This document shows, one piece after another, positions 1 to 11,869 of a stretch of 64,000 bases of DNA. The notes beneath the pieces are model-generated. The model saw nothing but the letters and a program-made list of their open reading frames with translations. It was not told the origin of the DNA and searched no databases. The DNA comes from Cenococcum geophilum 1.58 (lineage: Eukaryota > Ascomycota > Dothideomycetes > Gloniales > Gloniaceae). The position numbers and the translations under genes are program-made. Positions within the stretch are counted from its first letter, which is position 1. Each line of letters begins with the position of its first letter. The DNA lies in the NCBI GenBank assembly GCA_001692895.1, contig KV748235.1, forward strand, positions 868,001-932,000. The letters run 5' to 3'.

Positions 1-8
1 ACCATTGC

Positions 9-575
9 CAGCTAGACGACCGTCGCCAGAACTAGACGACTGTCGCTAGAACTAGACGACCGTTGCTAGCTAGACGACCGTTACTAGAACTAGACGACCG
101 TTGCCAGAGCTAGACGACCGTCGCCAGAACCAGACGACCGTTGCTAGCGCCAGACGACCATCGCCAGAACTAGACGACCGTCGCCAGAACCAGATGACCG
201 TCGCCAGAACCAGACGACCGTCGCCAGAACCAGACGACCGTCGCCAGCCAGACGACCGTTACTAGAACCAGACGACCGTTGCCAGAGCCAGACGACCGTC
301 GCCAGAACCAGACGACCGTTGCCAGCGCTAGACGACCGTCGCCAGAACTAGACGACCGTCGCTAGCTAGACGACCGTTACTAGAACTAGACGACTGTTGC
401 CAGAGCCAGACGACCGTCGCTAGAACTAGATGACTGTCGCTAGAACTAGATAACCGTTGCCAGAACTAGACAACCGTTACTAGAGCCAGACGACCGTTAC
501 CAGAGCTAGACGACCGTTACCAGAACTAGATGACCGTTGCTAGAACTAGACGACCGTCGCCAGAACTAGACGATA
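9..575. repeat. Minisatellite array, about 20-bp unit
   Basis: Some 28 imperfect copies of a unit close to AGAACTAGACGACCGTCGCC follow each other head to tail. Copies differ mainly by C/T and G/A changes (CCAGA versus CTAGA, GTCGCC versus GTTGCC), and a few lack a few bases. No coding frame is convincing. Confidence 0.9.
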
Positions 576-624
576 ATGACTAGCCAGCGAACACTATAAA
601 CGATTTAATTAATTAATTAAATTA

Positions 625-975
625 AGGTAGTATAAATAGGTAGGTATAAATAGGGAGATGCTAACGGGTAGGTAGATGCAGATAGGTAGGTAGATATAGA
701 TAGGTAAGCAGATGCAGATAGGTAAGTAGATGTAGATAGGTAGGTAGATGCTAACGGGTAGGTAGATATAGATAGGTAGGCAGATATAAATAGGTAGGCG
801 ATATAGATAGGTAGGCGATGCAAATAGGTAGGCAATGTAGACAGGTAGGTAATGCAGGCAGGTAGGTAATGCAGACAGGTAGGTAATGCAGATAGGTAGG
901 CAATGCAGATAGGTAGGCGATGCAGGCAGGTAGGTAGATAGGTAGGTAGGTAAGTTAATAGGTAAATAGGTAGAA
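625..975. repeat. Purine-rich GGTAGGTAGATGCAGATA tandem array
   Basis: Degenerate head-to-tail copies of a 16-20 bp unit built on GGTAGGTA followed by GATGCAGATA or AATGCAGACA. The open frame on the minus strand here simply translates the repeat (Thr/Tyr/Leu/Ser periodicity) and is not a gene. Confidence 0.85.
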
Positions 976-1335
976 GAGAACCATCGCTATATTATATTAA
1001 ATTATCTAAAATAATATTATTTATTTTGCTAGCCTTATAAATAGCTTTAAAATAGCTTTTATTTATTTAAAATATGCTATTAGTATAAAAGAGGTAAATA
1101 TAATTATAGTTGCTAAATGCGTAGGCTGCGTGTCAAAAAAACACGACATAGGCTAGTCGGTCGAGTTGCCAAATGACCTCAACTGCGCGCTAATTGCGTC
1201 AACCACCAACCATTGAGGCCATTGAAAGGGTACCATATTTTGCCGATGTAGAAACATTCGTTAACACAAATACTCTATATATGCGAGTTAAAGGTTGGGT
1301 TAGAGGGAAATTTAGAAGAAGTTAAGATCTTACGG

Positions 1336-1358
1336 AACTTTAACCGCTGGTTAAAGTT
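1336..1358. repeat. 23-bp palindrome B (AACTTTAACC..GGTTAAAGTT)
   Basis: Also at 2682-2704 (copia) and 43338-43360 (gypsy), each with a GTCTAATTAG-like flank on one side. In the gypsy the flank is in the opposite sense to the copia copies. Confidence 0.75.
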
Positions 1359-1456
1359 ATCTAATTAGTAAGATTCTTGCTAAGAGCGCCACGCCTAATC
1401 AATTTGGGTGGCGGTATAGAGTTCTACCGACGCTATTCGTTAAGCTAGCTAATTAG

Positions 1457-1483
1457 GATTTTCCATCCCCGGGATAGAAAATC
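1457..1483 (+). repeat. 27-bp hairpin A, copy 1 (copia fragment)
   Basis: Near-perfect palindrome GATTTTCCATCCC / CGGGATAGAAAATC, preceded by CTAATTAG and followed by GCCATTAGCTCGCT in the element's sense, 177 bp from the 3' LTR. Confidence 0.85.
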
Positions 1484-1660
1484 GCCATTAGCTCGCTAAG
1501 AGCGGTAAGCGGAACTGACATCTTTGTATAAACCCGTATATCTACCTACGCTACCCCTTCCCCTTTATTTCTTCTTCTTCTTTCTCCTTAGCTTTGTATC
1601 TTTATATATTAGCAATCTATAAGTATATATAGATGGCAACTATAAAAGAAGAGTTGCTAG

Positions 1661-1840
1661 TGTTGGGAATAAGGCAAGCGGTTATTACGTGTCGTTACGT
1701 ATTGCTGCCGGCACTAGCGTAGTAAGGAACCTTAGGTTCCTTACCTACCCCCTAATTCTTAACAATAAGCTTTATTAACCAACATCACTGTAACCCTACT
1801 CGAGTAGTCGTTATTAGTAAGTTACCCTATGTAACTAATA
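1661..1840 (+). repeat. Copia 3' LTR (180 bp), family TGTTGG..CCAACA
   Basis: Starts TGTTGGGAATAAGG and ends CCCTATGTAACTAATA, the reverse complement of the LTRs at 2189, 8264, 8884, 11264, 13468 and 50096. Confidence 0.8.
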
Positions 1841-2188
1841 TAGACTAATGCTTATATCTAGGTACTTAATGCATCCCTTTCCTTAAACCTAGACACCTCC
1901 CGCCCTTTTAGCACTATTACTTAGCCTAATATACCTAATATAACCCTATAACATGTTACCTAATTAGACTAACTATAGTAACTAATTACTAAGGCGGTAA
2001 AGCCCTAACAATATTAACGACCCTAAATAGCGGTATAGATGGCGGGACTAATATAGATAAGTGTTATAACGGATATAGTGGAGTTAATATAGATAAAGAT
2101 AGTAATGCGGATAATAGAAACGGATATAGCTCTAGGTAGCAATATAAATAATTAGAATAGTATAAGAAAGGGGGGGTAATAAAAATAT
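1841..2188. other. AT-rich spacer, host sequence of copia insertion
   Basis: AT-rich with repeated GGATATAG / AATATAGATA words. It abuts the AATAT target duplication of the next element, so it and 8450-8883 were once contiguous. The joined sequence has an Asn/Ser/Asp-rich flavour, as in low-complexity coding sequence, but I recognise no gene. Confidence 0.4.
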
Positions 2189-2374
2189 TGTTGGAAATAC
2201 AGGGTGACTTACTAATAACGACTACTTAAGTAGGGTTATAGTGATGTTGGTTAATTCTTATTAATAGGAATAAGGAAAGGGGTGAGGAACTTAAGGTTCC
2301 TCACCACGCTAGGGCCACGTTGACACGTGACGGCAATATGCTTTATGTGACGGCAATTTGCCTTATTCCCGATA
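2189..2374 (-). repeat. 3' LTR of copia element 2189-8449
   Basis: 186 bp, same length as its partner at 8264-8449. Contains the internal palindrome GAGGAACTTAAGGTTCCTC and copies of a CACGTGACGGCAA unit. Confidence 0.92.
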
Positions 2375-2574
2375 CTAGTAACTCTTCTTTTTGTGGTTGC
2401 TATATATATATATACAAACAGACAGTATATAATAATACTAGACAATATATAATAAAACTAGATAATATGTAACAAAACTAGACGATATATAACAATACGG
2501 TAGTTGGTAGAATTTGGTGGATAATATAAAGACGGGTGGGCTGCTAAGACGCTAGTAGTAAGCAAGCTAATGGC

Positions 2575-2601
2575 GATTTTCTATGCCGGGCATGGAAAAT
2601 C
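2575..2601 (-). repeat. 27-bp hairpin A, copy 2 (complete copia)
   Basis: Same palindrome and flanks in sense orientation, 200 bp inside the 3' LTR. Confidence 0.85.
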
Positions 2602-5600
2602 CTAATTAGTTAGTAGAAGTCCACACCGCCACCTAAATTAATTAGGTGCGGCGCTCTTAGCAAGGATCTAACTAATTAGACAACTTTAACCGGCGGTTAA
2701 AGTTCTATAAGATCTTAACTTCTTTAAATTTCCCTCTTAACCTAACCTTTAACTTATATATATAGAGTATTTATATTAATAAACGTCTTTAGTGCCTTAT
2801 TTGGGTTTACCTTCGTTATTATATCTGCTAGGTTATCTTAGCTATTAATCTATTAGATCTTAAAGAGTTCTTAACGCTTATAGGACTGCTAAAGTGCTAT
2901 AATATTAATTATAAGACGCTTCTCCTTTATAGTATTAAGCTTAACTAAATACTTATAGAGGGAATATAAGTCGGTGTATACAATTGTAGGGATAGCGGGA
3001 AGTTTAAGCCAGTCTATAATTATCTTAAGGGTAGTTCCAATTATAATTGCTATATTAACTCCGCCGACTATTCTATATATCTCTAACGCTAGAACGCTTT
3101 AAGTAACGCGCTTACTCTTAGTTAAGCTCTAATAAATAAGGTTGTTATGGATTATAAAGTTATTCTCTCTAGTAGATTTGTTCGCGATAATAATCTTATA
3201 TCCTAGCTAGGAGCTAAAATCTTTATTATTTATAAACGATCTATTAACGAATACAAAGAGCTTAGCGGTAGGAAGGTTAATAGGTACATAGAGTAGTCCC
3301 CTGTTAAGATGGTTTATTTACTAAAAAAGACGCTTATTTAGGGTAAGAATGTTATCCTTAGTTGGTTCCTAGTATTAAGCGGCAACAGAGAGATTAAAAG
3401 AAGCCTTAGGTTAATAGATAGAAGCTATATAAGCTCCGCGAGCGCGTTACTCTACATATCCTTGCTTTAGAGAATTAACGTTAATAACATTAATCTTCTT
3501 GCCTTAACCCTTTTGGCGTAGAGTAATGGAGCCCTTATTTAGGGAGAGGATATATCTATTAAAGAGTAATAGTATTGCTAAGTTAAGTCTTTCCTTTGGC
3601 TTTGCTATAAGGTTTACCTTTACTAGCTTATCTTCTTTAAGAGCTAAGAATTAGTCGTCTCCTAAGATAATTATATTATCTGTTTATATGCCGACAATTC
3701 TAAATAGAGTTCCCGTAGTTATAATAAGGAAGTAGGGATTAAATGTGGAAGTAGTTATTAAAAGCTTCTCCTTGTGGTGCTTGCTGTAGGTAGCCTACTA
3801 ATAAGTTCCTACCTCTACGATTCTATATAATGGCTTAAGTACAACTATAATCGTATCCTTAGGATATTAGTGGCGAATTTGCTCTAGAAGGTATACTAGT
3901 ATTAAGCGCTAAAGGCGCGTCTCTAATTAGGTATAGGCCTAAGTGATATTTTATAGGTAAACCGCTATCCTATTCTTTATTAAGGAGGGAGCTAGCGTAA
4001 TAATAACTTATTAACTAGCTCGTTAAATTATAGGGGATTATATAAGGATTACTTCCTTACTATTATTGTTATAACCTTAAATAACTAGCCTTAACTTTTT
4101 AAATGGGGTATTAGTAGCTTTGCCTTTAATCTTATTAACTATTCTTAACTTAAATATATAGACTCTATCGAACTTAGTAGGGTCATATTTTTTAAATTTA
4201 AAGACTCCTCTTATAATAAGACTGTTAATCTCCTGCTTATTAGATGCTTAAAAAGGAGCTCCTAAAGTTATAATATAGCCTTTCTTTTAGAGCTGTTTTA
4301 CGAGTTCAAAGTTAGCCTTCTCTTTAGCTATTATAAAGGCTATCGATAGTTTATCTTTATTCTTAATAGCGGTAATAAATTGCTCTTTAAAATTAATAAG
4401 ATATTAGCAATTTTGTGATCCTTTTAGGCGACCTCTACCGCATTATAGTTGCGGTACGTCTACTATAATTATATTAGAATTGCCTTCGCCTTCTAGAGTA
4501 TATTAATTGTGGTTCTCCTCTAGGGTATCCTCTGGGGTATCCTATAAAGGCTTAGAGCTGTTATCCCTATAATAGGGCTTAATAACGGTTAAGCGGAATT
4601 AAGTGGGTTTATAGGGCATCTAAAAAGTATAAGTTTAATTATTAATTGCAATAAGTTTATGTGGGCCTAACTATCCTCCCTTTTTACGCTATACGCGTAC
4701 CTCTAATTAGAGTAGTAGATTAAGCGTAGTTAAGGTATTTAGGCCATTTCTTATTCCTAGTACGTCGTTAACCTAGCGCGTGGCGTAGAGACGTCGCACC
4801 TCCTTTATTGCCTTGCGAATAGCCTTAGCTCATTATATAATGGAGGGAGATAGTAAAGAATTATTAGTTATTTAAGGGTAGGCGCTAAAGACTAGTAATA
4901 TAGGTACAAGCCTATCTAGGCCAGCGGTATCGTTAATAGCCTTAATAGCTATCTATAGGATAAGCTTTTTACTAGCACCCTTTAGTTCTAAAGAAATAAT
5001 CTTATATACGCGGCGTAATGGCGTATAATATTGTTCTACTTTTCTAATACTATTATATGCCTTAACGGGGACTTCCTTAACCTTAATTGTTNTTGCCTTT
5101 ACCTATTATTAAAACTCNNTAGATAAGAAGTTCTTTTNTANNTTATNAACNATTTAATTAGGGGGTCCTAGGTAGATATTAATTTAGCATAATTAAAGAG
5201 TATCCTATACGTTCCTAGCTAATATATCTTTTAAAAAGCGTGCGGCTTAGAAGGAGGTTAAAAAGTTAATAACTTAGAGTACTGGCTTGCCGCTAAGATA
5301 TATAATATCTATAATAATACAGAAGTTAAAGTTGTAGTTATTTTTAAGAGTAAACTTAAATCGGCTAGGGGACTTCTGGTTTATTTAGTAGTGGTAGTAG
5401 TACTTTATAAGATGTTTAATTACCTTAACTTTAACTTTATAACCTGCTTACTAAAGGACCCTAAGCAATTAGTAAACAGATGGGTGGCCAAAACGACGGT
5501 ATAGTTGACGTAACTCTGACTTAGTTAGGTGGCTTTAAGCAACGCTCCTTTCTAGCTATTAAAGGAGTAACTAAGGGTAACCCTACTTGCGTATAACGGG

Positions 5601-7429
5601 CACCCGATTATCTCCCTAGATAAGCATATTCTTAAGGTTATTAAGCTTAACACCTAATTTATCTATATTTTAGATACAGAATAGGAATAGGGTATTTATA
5701 GGGATAATATAGAAAGTAATATATCCTAATGGGGTTTAGACCTTAATTATGCTAAGAGAGATTATAGTACCCTTGCTAAAGCGAATTATATATTAGCCTG
5801 CTATTAATTAGTTAATTTAAACAGAGCTATTAAGCTACTAAAGAGCTCGAACTTAAGGCTCTCCTACTATAGATACTCCTACGGCTCTAGTATCTAGTAT
5901 AATACTATAGAAGACGTTTGCCGAGTATCTGTCGTTAAAGGAGAACGCGGAACTTTCCTTTGGCTCATTAAAGATATCTAACTTTATAATAGAATAGAGC
6001 GTAGATTAGTTATTAAGGATAGCGATAGTTTATATGCTATTTACCTTACCATACTTAGTGAAGTATTAGTTAGGAGAGTAGTCCTTAATTTCTATATCTA
6101 TAAGGAGCTGTTCGGCCTTGTTAACCTTACCCTTAAGATCTTCTTCGCCTTTATATTAAACCAGGAAGTTTTAGAAGTAGGCTATAGTGACCTCTTAGTT
6201 TCTGACGTTTTGTGTGCTCTAGCGAAACCTATTATATGCCTCCTTTCGTCTATTAAGAGGGTGTCTAGTTAACTAGTAATTTGGCTTCTTATAAACGTAG
6301 TACTTCTTCTAATAATTGCTCTAAAGTAAACCTCTATAAGGACCTCTATGATTGCCTTATAGTTAATATTAATTATACCCTTTACCGTATCCCCTACTAC
6401 ATCTACTATATATTCGATTAGTCTAGTTATAATTATATTAGTTAGCTAGGTTAATTAAGGTAGGTTAGAGTTAGGCGTTAAATTGCTATACTTCTTAAGA
6501 GCGTAGAGCGGTGCTAATAGAGGATCTTAATTAAGCATATACTTCTTCGTAAGTATTTATAGGGTTAAAGAAAGCGAGATTATATTCTTTAATACCTCGG
6601 TATGCGCTAATAACTTAATCGCGTAGGCTAAGGTCCTCTTAATATAATTTAAATAAACCACACTAAATTATCTGAAGTTAATTGAAGAGCTTTTAAAGAT
6701 AATTAAGCCGAGAGATACCTAGGTTCGTAGCAATAATTCTTAGGAAGGTAGTCTCTTTCTACTCCGATATATATTACTACTTATTCTCTTCTATTTTAAA
6801 GTGGCATCTTATCTTATATATTATTTGGTTAAAATTATATCCTTTTCCTGCTAAACGATTATAATAAAAGGTACTGGCGCGGCCCTTAAGTATAACGGAA
6901 TAGGCGTTATAATATTAGTTAGGTTCTAGTCTAACCTTTTAGCAACAGTTATAGAAGATACGCAGCTTTAAATTAAGGATGTTATATAGTTCCCTACTAA
7001 ACTTCTTTTTTTGGTCTGTATAGAGCTTTATAAGCTTTATAAGCATTTTTAAAGTGCCTCTAAGTGGTATTAGACTACGTTAAAATTATATTAGAGATTA
7101 AGGTGGGGATTGCTTTATAGGCTGCAGTAGAGATATAGGGCTTAGTGGAACACGGCGTGGTACTTAATCTTCCTGTAGTAGAGTTTAAAGGTTATTAAAT
7201 CGCGAAGTAAAGGGATCTTACGCTTGCTCTTAAGGGGTAGTAGTTAACGTTACTAGTTAAATTAGTAGATCCTAGGGAGCTAGAGATAGAGGTAGAAGCG
7301 ATAGATATAGAATATAAGAACTTATACCTAGAGTAATAGAATTAGAGCGCGTCTCTATTAGCGTATTATTTGGATTCCATCGTGAGTTAAGCTTCCTCTT
7401 AGTGCGTAGTTGGTGCTTAACCTCTTATA

Positions 7430-7640
7430 GAGTCCATTTGTGCTCTTCTTTTGCGTCAATAACTTGCTCCTAGATATTGTCTCTAATAGCACCCCCATCT
7501 ATAGGGATAAATACTCTATTCTCCCGAAGGAAGTTACGGAAGTCTTATATAACGTCCTTTTTTGTAAGAGCCTATATTTCCTTTATCCATCTAATAAAGT
7601 CCTCCTTTATATAATACTATAGCTCAGTATTATTGTATTT
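7430..7640 (-). pseudogene. Copia gag-like coding remnant
   Basis: Read on the minus strand, one frame gives a Gag-like stretch broken only by stops at likely former Gln/Trp codons; recognisable pieces are DFIRWIKEI, DFRNFLRENRVFIP and DGGAIRDNI. The same region recurs, more or less mutated, at about 10490-10690 and 12700-12900 in the two neighbouring copies, which confirms that it belongs to the element. Its exact start is not determinable. Confidence 0.6.
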
Positions 7641-8263
7641 GCTGTCTATATAGTATACTATACGGTATATTAAGAATCCGTTTAGGTCCTATTCCTCGGC
7701 GTTTATAGGGTTAATATCTATGTCCTACGTCTCCGGGTTAATGCTTTTCTTATACTTCTTTAGGTAGGTTAACGCTATAGTAGGTATAGAATTAACGGGG
7801 TGTCGTACGTCGAAGGTAGGTAGGGTTTTTGGCTTTATAGAATCTCGTAAGTTTACTGTTAAAAGGTAGGCAATTAAGATGTTGTTAACGCGTTTCGGAC
7901 ATTAACTTTAGGACCGTAGGTTTAGTGACACTTCTAACCTAAAGTACTCGACCAAATCTTCGTATGTGTAGTTGTTTAACGCGTTTTAGACGTTAATTTT
8001 GGGACCGTAGGTTTAGTGACACTTTTAACCTAAAGTACTTAACTAAATCTTTGTAAACGTGGTTGTTCTGCGTAATAGACGCAACTTAGTATCTCCTAGT
8101 ACTTAGTGACACTTCTATTACTAGTTTTTCGCAAGTTTAAGGTAGTATAGTATCGCCGGGATCCATTCCATATAAGCGTATATAGCACCCCTATACGAGA
8201 CTGTCTCTTCTATTCAAAAACCTAGCTACTTTATAGTTAACTGTGTATTTAACCACTGATTAG

Positions 8264-8449
8264 TATTGGAAACATAGGGTGACTTACCAATAACGACTAC
8301 TTGAGTAGGGTTATAGTGATGTTGGTTAATTCTTATTAATAGGAATAAGGAAAGGGGTGAGGAACTTAAGGTTCCTCACCACGCTAGGGCCACGTCGACA
8401 CGTGACGGCAATATGCTTCATGCGACGGCAACTTGCCTCATTCCCGATA
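8264..8449 (-). repeat. 5' LTR of copia element 2189-8449
   Basis: 186 bp. On the minus strand it is followed by CTAATCAGTGG-like sequence (read + strand: CCACTGATTAG at 8253-8263), a putative primer-binding site shared with other copia copies here. Confidence 0.92.
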
Positions 8450-8883
8450 AATATAATAGAGTGGACACAGGCAGTAATACTAGCGTAAATAGTGGAGAAG
8501 ATATGGACAAGAATGGTAATACCGGCAATAATTTTGGAAATAATACCTATAAGCTTATCTTTATAGGTATAAAATCGCGGAATTAGAAACGTACTATTAA
8601 TATACTATATTACTAGAATTACAAATAGTTAATAGTTGCAGTTAAGCCATTTAGAAAGACGCTTAGGGCTAAACCTAATATAAGTCTTTAGTATACTATT
8701 AGAAAAGGGGTTAAGTCTATACTATTTAATAATAAGGATCTAGATATCTTTAGAATAAGAGTAAAGGAGGGGCTAGGTAAGGTAAATACTTTATAGTCTA
8801 TAATAGGTTTAGAGGAGTAGCTATTTTATATAGTGGTTATAATATAAATATATTTTTAAAGGCATATTATAGCAATCTATAGC
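8450..8883. other. AT-rich spacer between copia elements
   Basis: Continuation of 1841-2188 beyond the copia insertion. RIP-mutated, with short coding-like + strand traces (for example a stretch near 8575-8660) but no recognisable domain. It ends in AGCAATCTATAG units that continue on the far side of the next element. Confidence 0.4.
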
Positions 8884-9092
8884 TGTTGGTTATATAGGGT
8901 GACTTACCAATAACGACTACTCAAGTAGGGTTACAGTGATGTTGGTTAATAAAGCTTTTTTAATTAGAATGAGGAAGGGCAAGGAGCTTAAGGCTCCTCG
9001 CCACGCTAGTGCCGTGGCAATACGTAATGGCAACTTGCCATTACGTGACGGCAGTTTACCGTACGTGACGGCAAATTGCCTCATTCCCGACA
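8884..9092 (-). repeat. 3' LTR of the deleted copia
   Basis: 209 bp, from TGTTGGTTATATAGGG to CATTCCCGACA. It has one more 20-bp ACGTGACGGCA unit than its partner. Confidence 0.88.
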
Positions 9093-9314
9093 CTAGCAAC
9101 TCTTCTTTTATAGTTACCCTCTATATATAAATACTGCTTAACTATTATAATAAATATAAATCCTCCTTACTTACTATTGCCATTATAATATAAGTCTCGC
9201 TATCCTAAAATTTACCTCTTAGCATATGGTGCTTTCTTACTAAGGAGTCGTGGGTAGACATTATATTAGGGCCGTTAGGGCCGCTAAGGCGCTAGCTATA
9301 AGCGAGCTAATAGC

Positions 9315-9341
9315 AATTTTCTATCCCGGGGATAGAAAATC
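9315..9341 (-). repeat. 27-bp hairpin A, copy 3 (deleted copia)
   Basis: Same palindrome in sense orientation, 222 bp inside the 3' LTR; the neighbouring GCTAGCGCCTTAGCGGCCC is also shared with copy 4. Confidence 0.85.
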
Positions 9342-10050
9342 CTAATTAGCGTTATCTACCTTATTAAGTTCTATAAGAAGCTTCTAACAATTCTTCTTTT
9401 ATAGATATAGTGCTACAGGAAGGTAGTAAGGTATTGGTTTAGCTGCAGGTGGAAGCAGCAAAAGTCTATTTAGGTGGTAGTACGGTACCAGCGGCGGTAG
9501 TAATAGTGGTTAAGTATAGAGCTTATCTATTAGTCGGTCGGTTAATTATAGGCGTATAGGCACGATTATTTAGTCGGTAGATCGTAGGCGTATTAGCGCA
9601 ATCAGTATCGTAATAGCAGGCATAGCGGCGCTATTAGTTTGTCGATAGTATGTAGCAGTACGGTACTAGCGTAGGGTCAGTTCCGTAGGCAGATTAGCAC
9701 AGAGTCTTATTATAGGGTTGGTTCGTAATAGTAGGCGTATTAGCGCTATCGTTATCTAGTTTATGGTTCGTGTCGTGGGTATATTAGCATAAGGCTTATC
9801 GGGTTTATAGCTACCGCAAATACTAGTAGTTCTTTCTTTATACTTTACCTACGTAACTATGCCGTTCTAACTACTCTCCCCCCCTACATTACTCTCTCTT
9901 TATGGCACCCTCTATAAGAACTTCCTATCTAGATTACGCTAGTAGCCACCTCTATAGCTACCTTAGGAACTATAGGAGTCTTAGAATTCCCCTCTACGCT
10001 AGATCTTCTAAAGCTTGTTAAATATTTATAGAGAAATAGAGGCTTATTAC

Positions 10051-10230
10051 GGAGATTGCTGCGGAGATTGCTGCGGAGATTGCTGTGGAGATTGCTGGTG
10101 GGACGGAGCTTAAGTAGACGGAGCTTATATAGACGGAGCTTGTATAGACGGAGCTTATATAGGCGGAGCTTATATAGACGGAGCTTATATAGGCGGAGCT
10201 TATATAGACGGAGCTTATAGGAACAGAGCT
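10051..10230 (+). repeat. Two adjoining tandem repeats (12 and 15 bp)
   Basis: Four GGAGATTGCTGC units are followed by about eight copies of ACGGAGCTTATATAG. The units are multiples of three and sit inside the deleted copia; they may derive from a repetitive coding segment. Confidence 0.8.
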
Positions 10231-11263
10231 TAAGGCATAGGTTAAGATATAACAGCTTAAGGAACTTAAGGTATTTAATAGCCTAAGGTTATCTATAGTG
10301 GTTTCTGCGGAGACTACTACAGAGGTTACTAATAAGGTTACTACGGAGGTTCTTATAGAGGTTCTTATTAAGCTTATTAGCGGGACAGAGTTTATACAGA
10401 CGGAGCTTATATAGATAAAGCTTATACAAACAGAGCTTATAGCTGTCCGTTATTAGAATTCCCTCAAAAGTTAAACTTCTTTATAGCGCGTATTTAGTGC
10501 TTAATCTTAATCTCTTATAGAGTCCATTTATGCTCTTCTTTTACATTAATAATATACTCCTAAATATTATCTCTAATAACGCCCCCATCTATAGGGACGA
10601 ATACTCTATACTCCCATAAAAAGTTATGGAAGTCTTATATAATATCCTTATTCGCGGGAGCCTATATTTCCTTTATCTATTTAACAAAGTCCTCCCTTAT
10701 ATATTCCTATAGCGCGGTATTATCGTATTTACTATCTTTATAATATACCATATGGTATAATAAGAATCCGTTTAGGTCTTGTGGTTTAGTGTTTACAAGG
10801 TTAATATCTCTATTCTATATCTTTAGGTTAATATCTTTCTTATACTTCTTTAGGTAGGTTAACGCCATAGTAGGTATAGAATTAACGGGGTATTATACGT
10901 CAAAGGTAGGTAGGATTTTCGGTTTTATAGGATCTCGTAGGTTTGCTATTAAGAGGTAGGCAATTTAAGATGTTGTTTGACGCGTTTTAGACGTTAACTT
11001 AGGACCTTAGGTTTAATAACACTTCTAACCTAAAGTACTTAACTAAATCTTCGTAAACGCGGTTGTTCTACGTAATAGACGCAACTTAGTATCTCCTAGT
11101 ACTTAGTAACACTTCTATTACTAGTTTTTTGCAAGTTTAAGGTAGTACAGTATCGCCGGGATCTATTCCATATAAGCGTATATAGTACCCCTATATAAGA
11201 CTATCTCTTCTATTTAAAAACCTAGCTGCTCTATAGTTAACTGTATATTCAACCACTAATCAG

Positions 11264-11452
11264 TATTAGTTATATAGGGTAACTCATCAATAACGACTAC
11301 TTGAGTAGGGTTATAGTGATGTTGGTTAATAAAGCTTTTTTAATTGGAATAAGGAAGGGCGAGGAGCTTAAGGCTCCTCGCCACGCTAGTGCCGCGGCGA
11401 CACGTGATGGCAACTTGCCATCACGTGACGGCAAATTGCCTCATTCCCGACA
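11264..11452 (-). repeat. 5' LTR of the deleted copia
   Basis: 189 bp, same ends as 8884-9092, with first bases mutated to TATTAG. It lacks one 20-bp internal unit. Confidence 0.88.
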
Positions 11453-11665
11453 ATGGCAATCTATAGTAATCTGTGGCAATTTATAGCAATTTGTAGCAAT
11501 CTATAGCAATCTATAGCAGTATATTATAATTTAGAGAAATATATATAGTCCGTACAGTTTGTACAGTTTGTATAGTTTATATAGTTCGTATAGTTTATAT
11601 AGTTCGTATAGTTTATATAGTTCGTATAGTTTATATAGTTTGTATAGTTTATACAGTTTACGCGC
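11453..11665. repeat. Tandem AGCAATCTAT and GTATAGTTTATATAGTTC arrays
   Basis: About seven copies of a 10-11 bp AGCAATCTAT unit (11453-11520) are followed by a 9/18-bp GTATAGTTTATATAGTTC array (about 11550-11660). The minus-strand open frame is just a Tyr-Lys-Leu repeat translation. Confidence 0.8.
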
Positions 11666-11869
11666 TATATAATTATAGGGTAGCAAAATGCTAGCATTGG
11701 TTTGGTAGTTAAGCATTTTACTGCAATTTACTAGCAGACGCTGCAAACTTGTTACAAAATGCGCGGTTTGTACAAATCGCTAACGACTATATACGACCGC
11801 CGCGATCGTATAGTTTGCGGCAATTTGCGGCAAACTGCAATAACCTGCCACAAAAAAAAATCCTAATAA

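Larger units (their letters stand above)
1235..1840 (+). mobile_element. Truncated Ty1/copia 3' end with 3' LTR
   Basis: This stretch is an inverted copy of the 3' end of the complete copia element at 2189-8449: bases about 1250-1510 match the reverse complement of about 2520-2790. It ends in a purine tract (AAAAGAAGAG at 1645-1654) followed by a 180-bp LTR. The 5' part of the element is missing, so it is a fragment in the opposite orientation to its neighbour. Two palindromes at 1336-1358 and 1457-1483 recur in other elements of the window. Confidence 0.75.
2189..8449 (-). mobile_element. Complete RIP-degraded Ty1/copia retrotransposon
   Basis: 6261 bp bounded by two 186-bp LTRs (2189-2374 and 8264-8449) and flanked on both sides by the duplication AATAT (2184-2188 and 8450-8454). 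Coding order on the minus strand is gag-like (about 7640-7430), integrase C-terminal region (about 4760-4590, with traces of EVRVWRKKGGW and GPHKL), reverse transcriptase, then RNase H ending near 2800 (LADIITK, a family hallmark). Every frame is full of TAG/TAA stops at former CAG/CAA or TGG codons, the signature of RIP. A purine tract (AAAAAGAAGAG) precedes the 3' LTR. The element cannot encode protein. Several N calls lie at 5092-5151. Confidence 0.93.
8884..11452 (-). mobile_element. Internally deleted copia derivative
   Basis: 2569 bp with LTRs of 209 bp (8884-9092) and 189 bp (11264-11452) and an imperfect target duplication (ATAGC / ATGGC, differing by one G-to-A change). The inside keeps the 3' untranslated part (9093-9360, with the 27-bp palindrome at 9315-9341) and the gag-proximal part (about 10490-11263), matching 7380-8263 of the complete copy. 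I see no reverse transcriptase or integrase; the middle is instead low-complexity and tandem repeats. It would be non-autonomous. Confidence 0.8.

Noticed and set aside
1..590. CRISPR array
   Set aside because: Units are contiguous with no unique spacers, and the setting is eukaryotic.
617..835. 72-aa open frame on the minus strand, Tyr/Leu/Ser/Thr-rich
   Set aside because: It is a translation of the GGTAGGTA tandem array; the periodic residues follow the repeat unit.
2251..2445. Open frames in LTRs (2251-2445, 8917-9130, 11301-11486, 13460-13749)
   Set aside because: They recur only because the copia LTR recurs, occur on both strands, and have no protein-like conservation.
8884..9092. TGTTGG..CCGACA repeats as stand-alone MITEs
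   Set aside because: First thought to be MITEs because of the inverted ends and internal palindromes. Paired copies of equal length with 5-bp target duplications, a polypurine tract and a primer-site-like word on the proper sides show they are copia LTRs.
11531..11746. Tyr-Lys-Leu repeat protein on the minus strand
   Set aside because: Produced by the 9/18-bp GTATAGTTTATATAGTTC tandem array.
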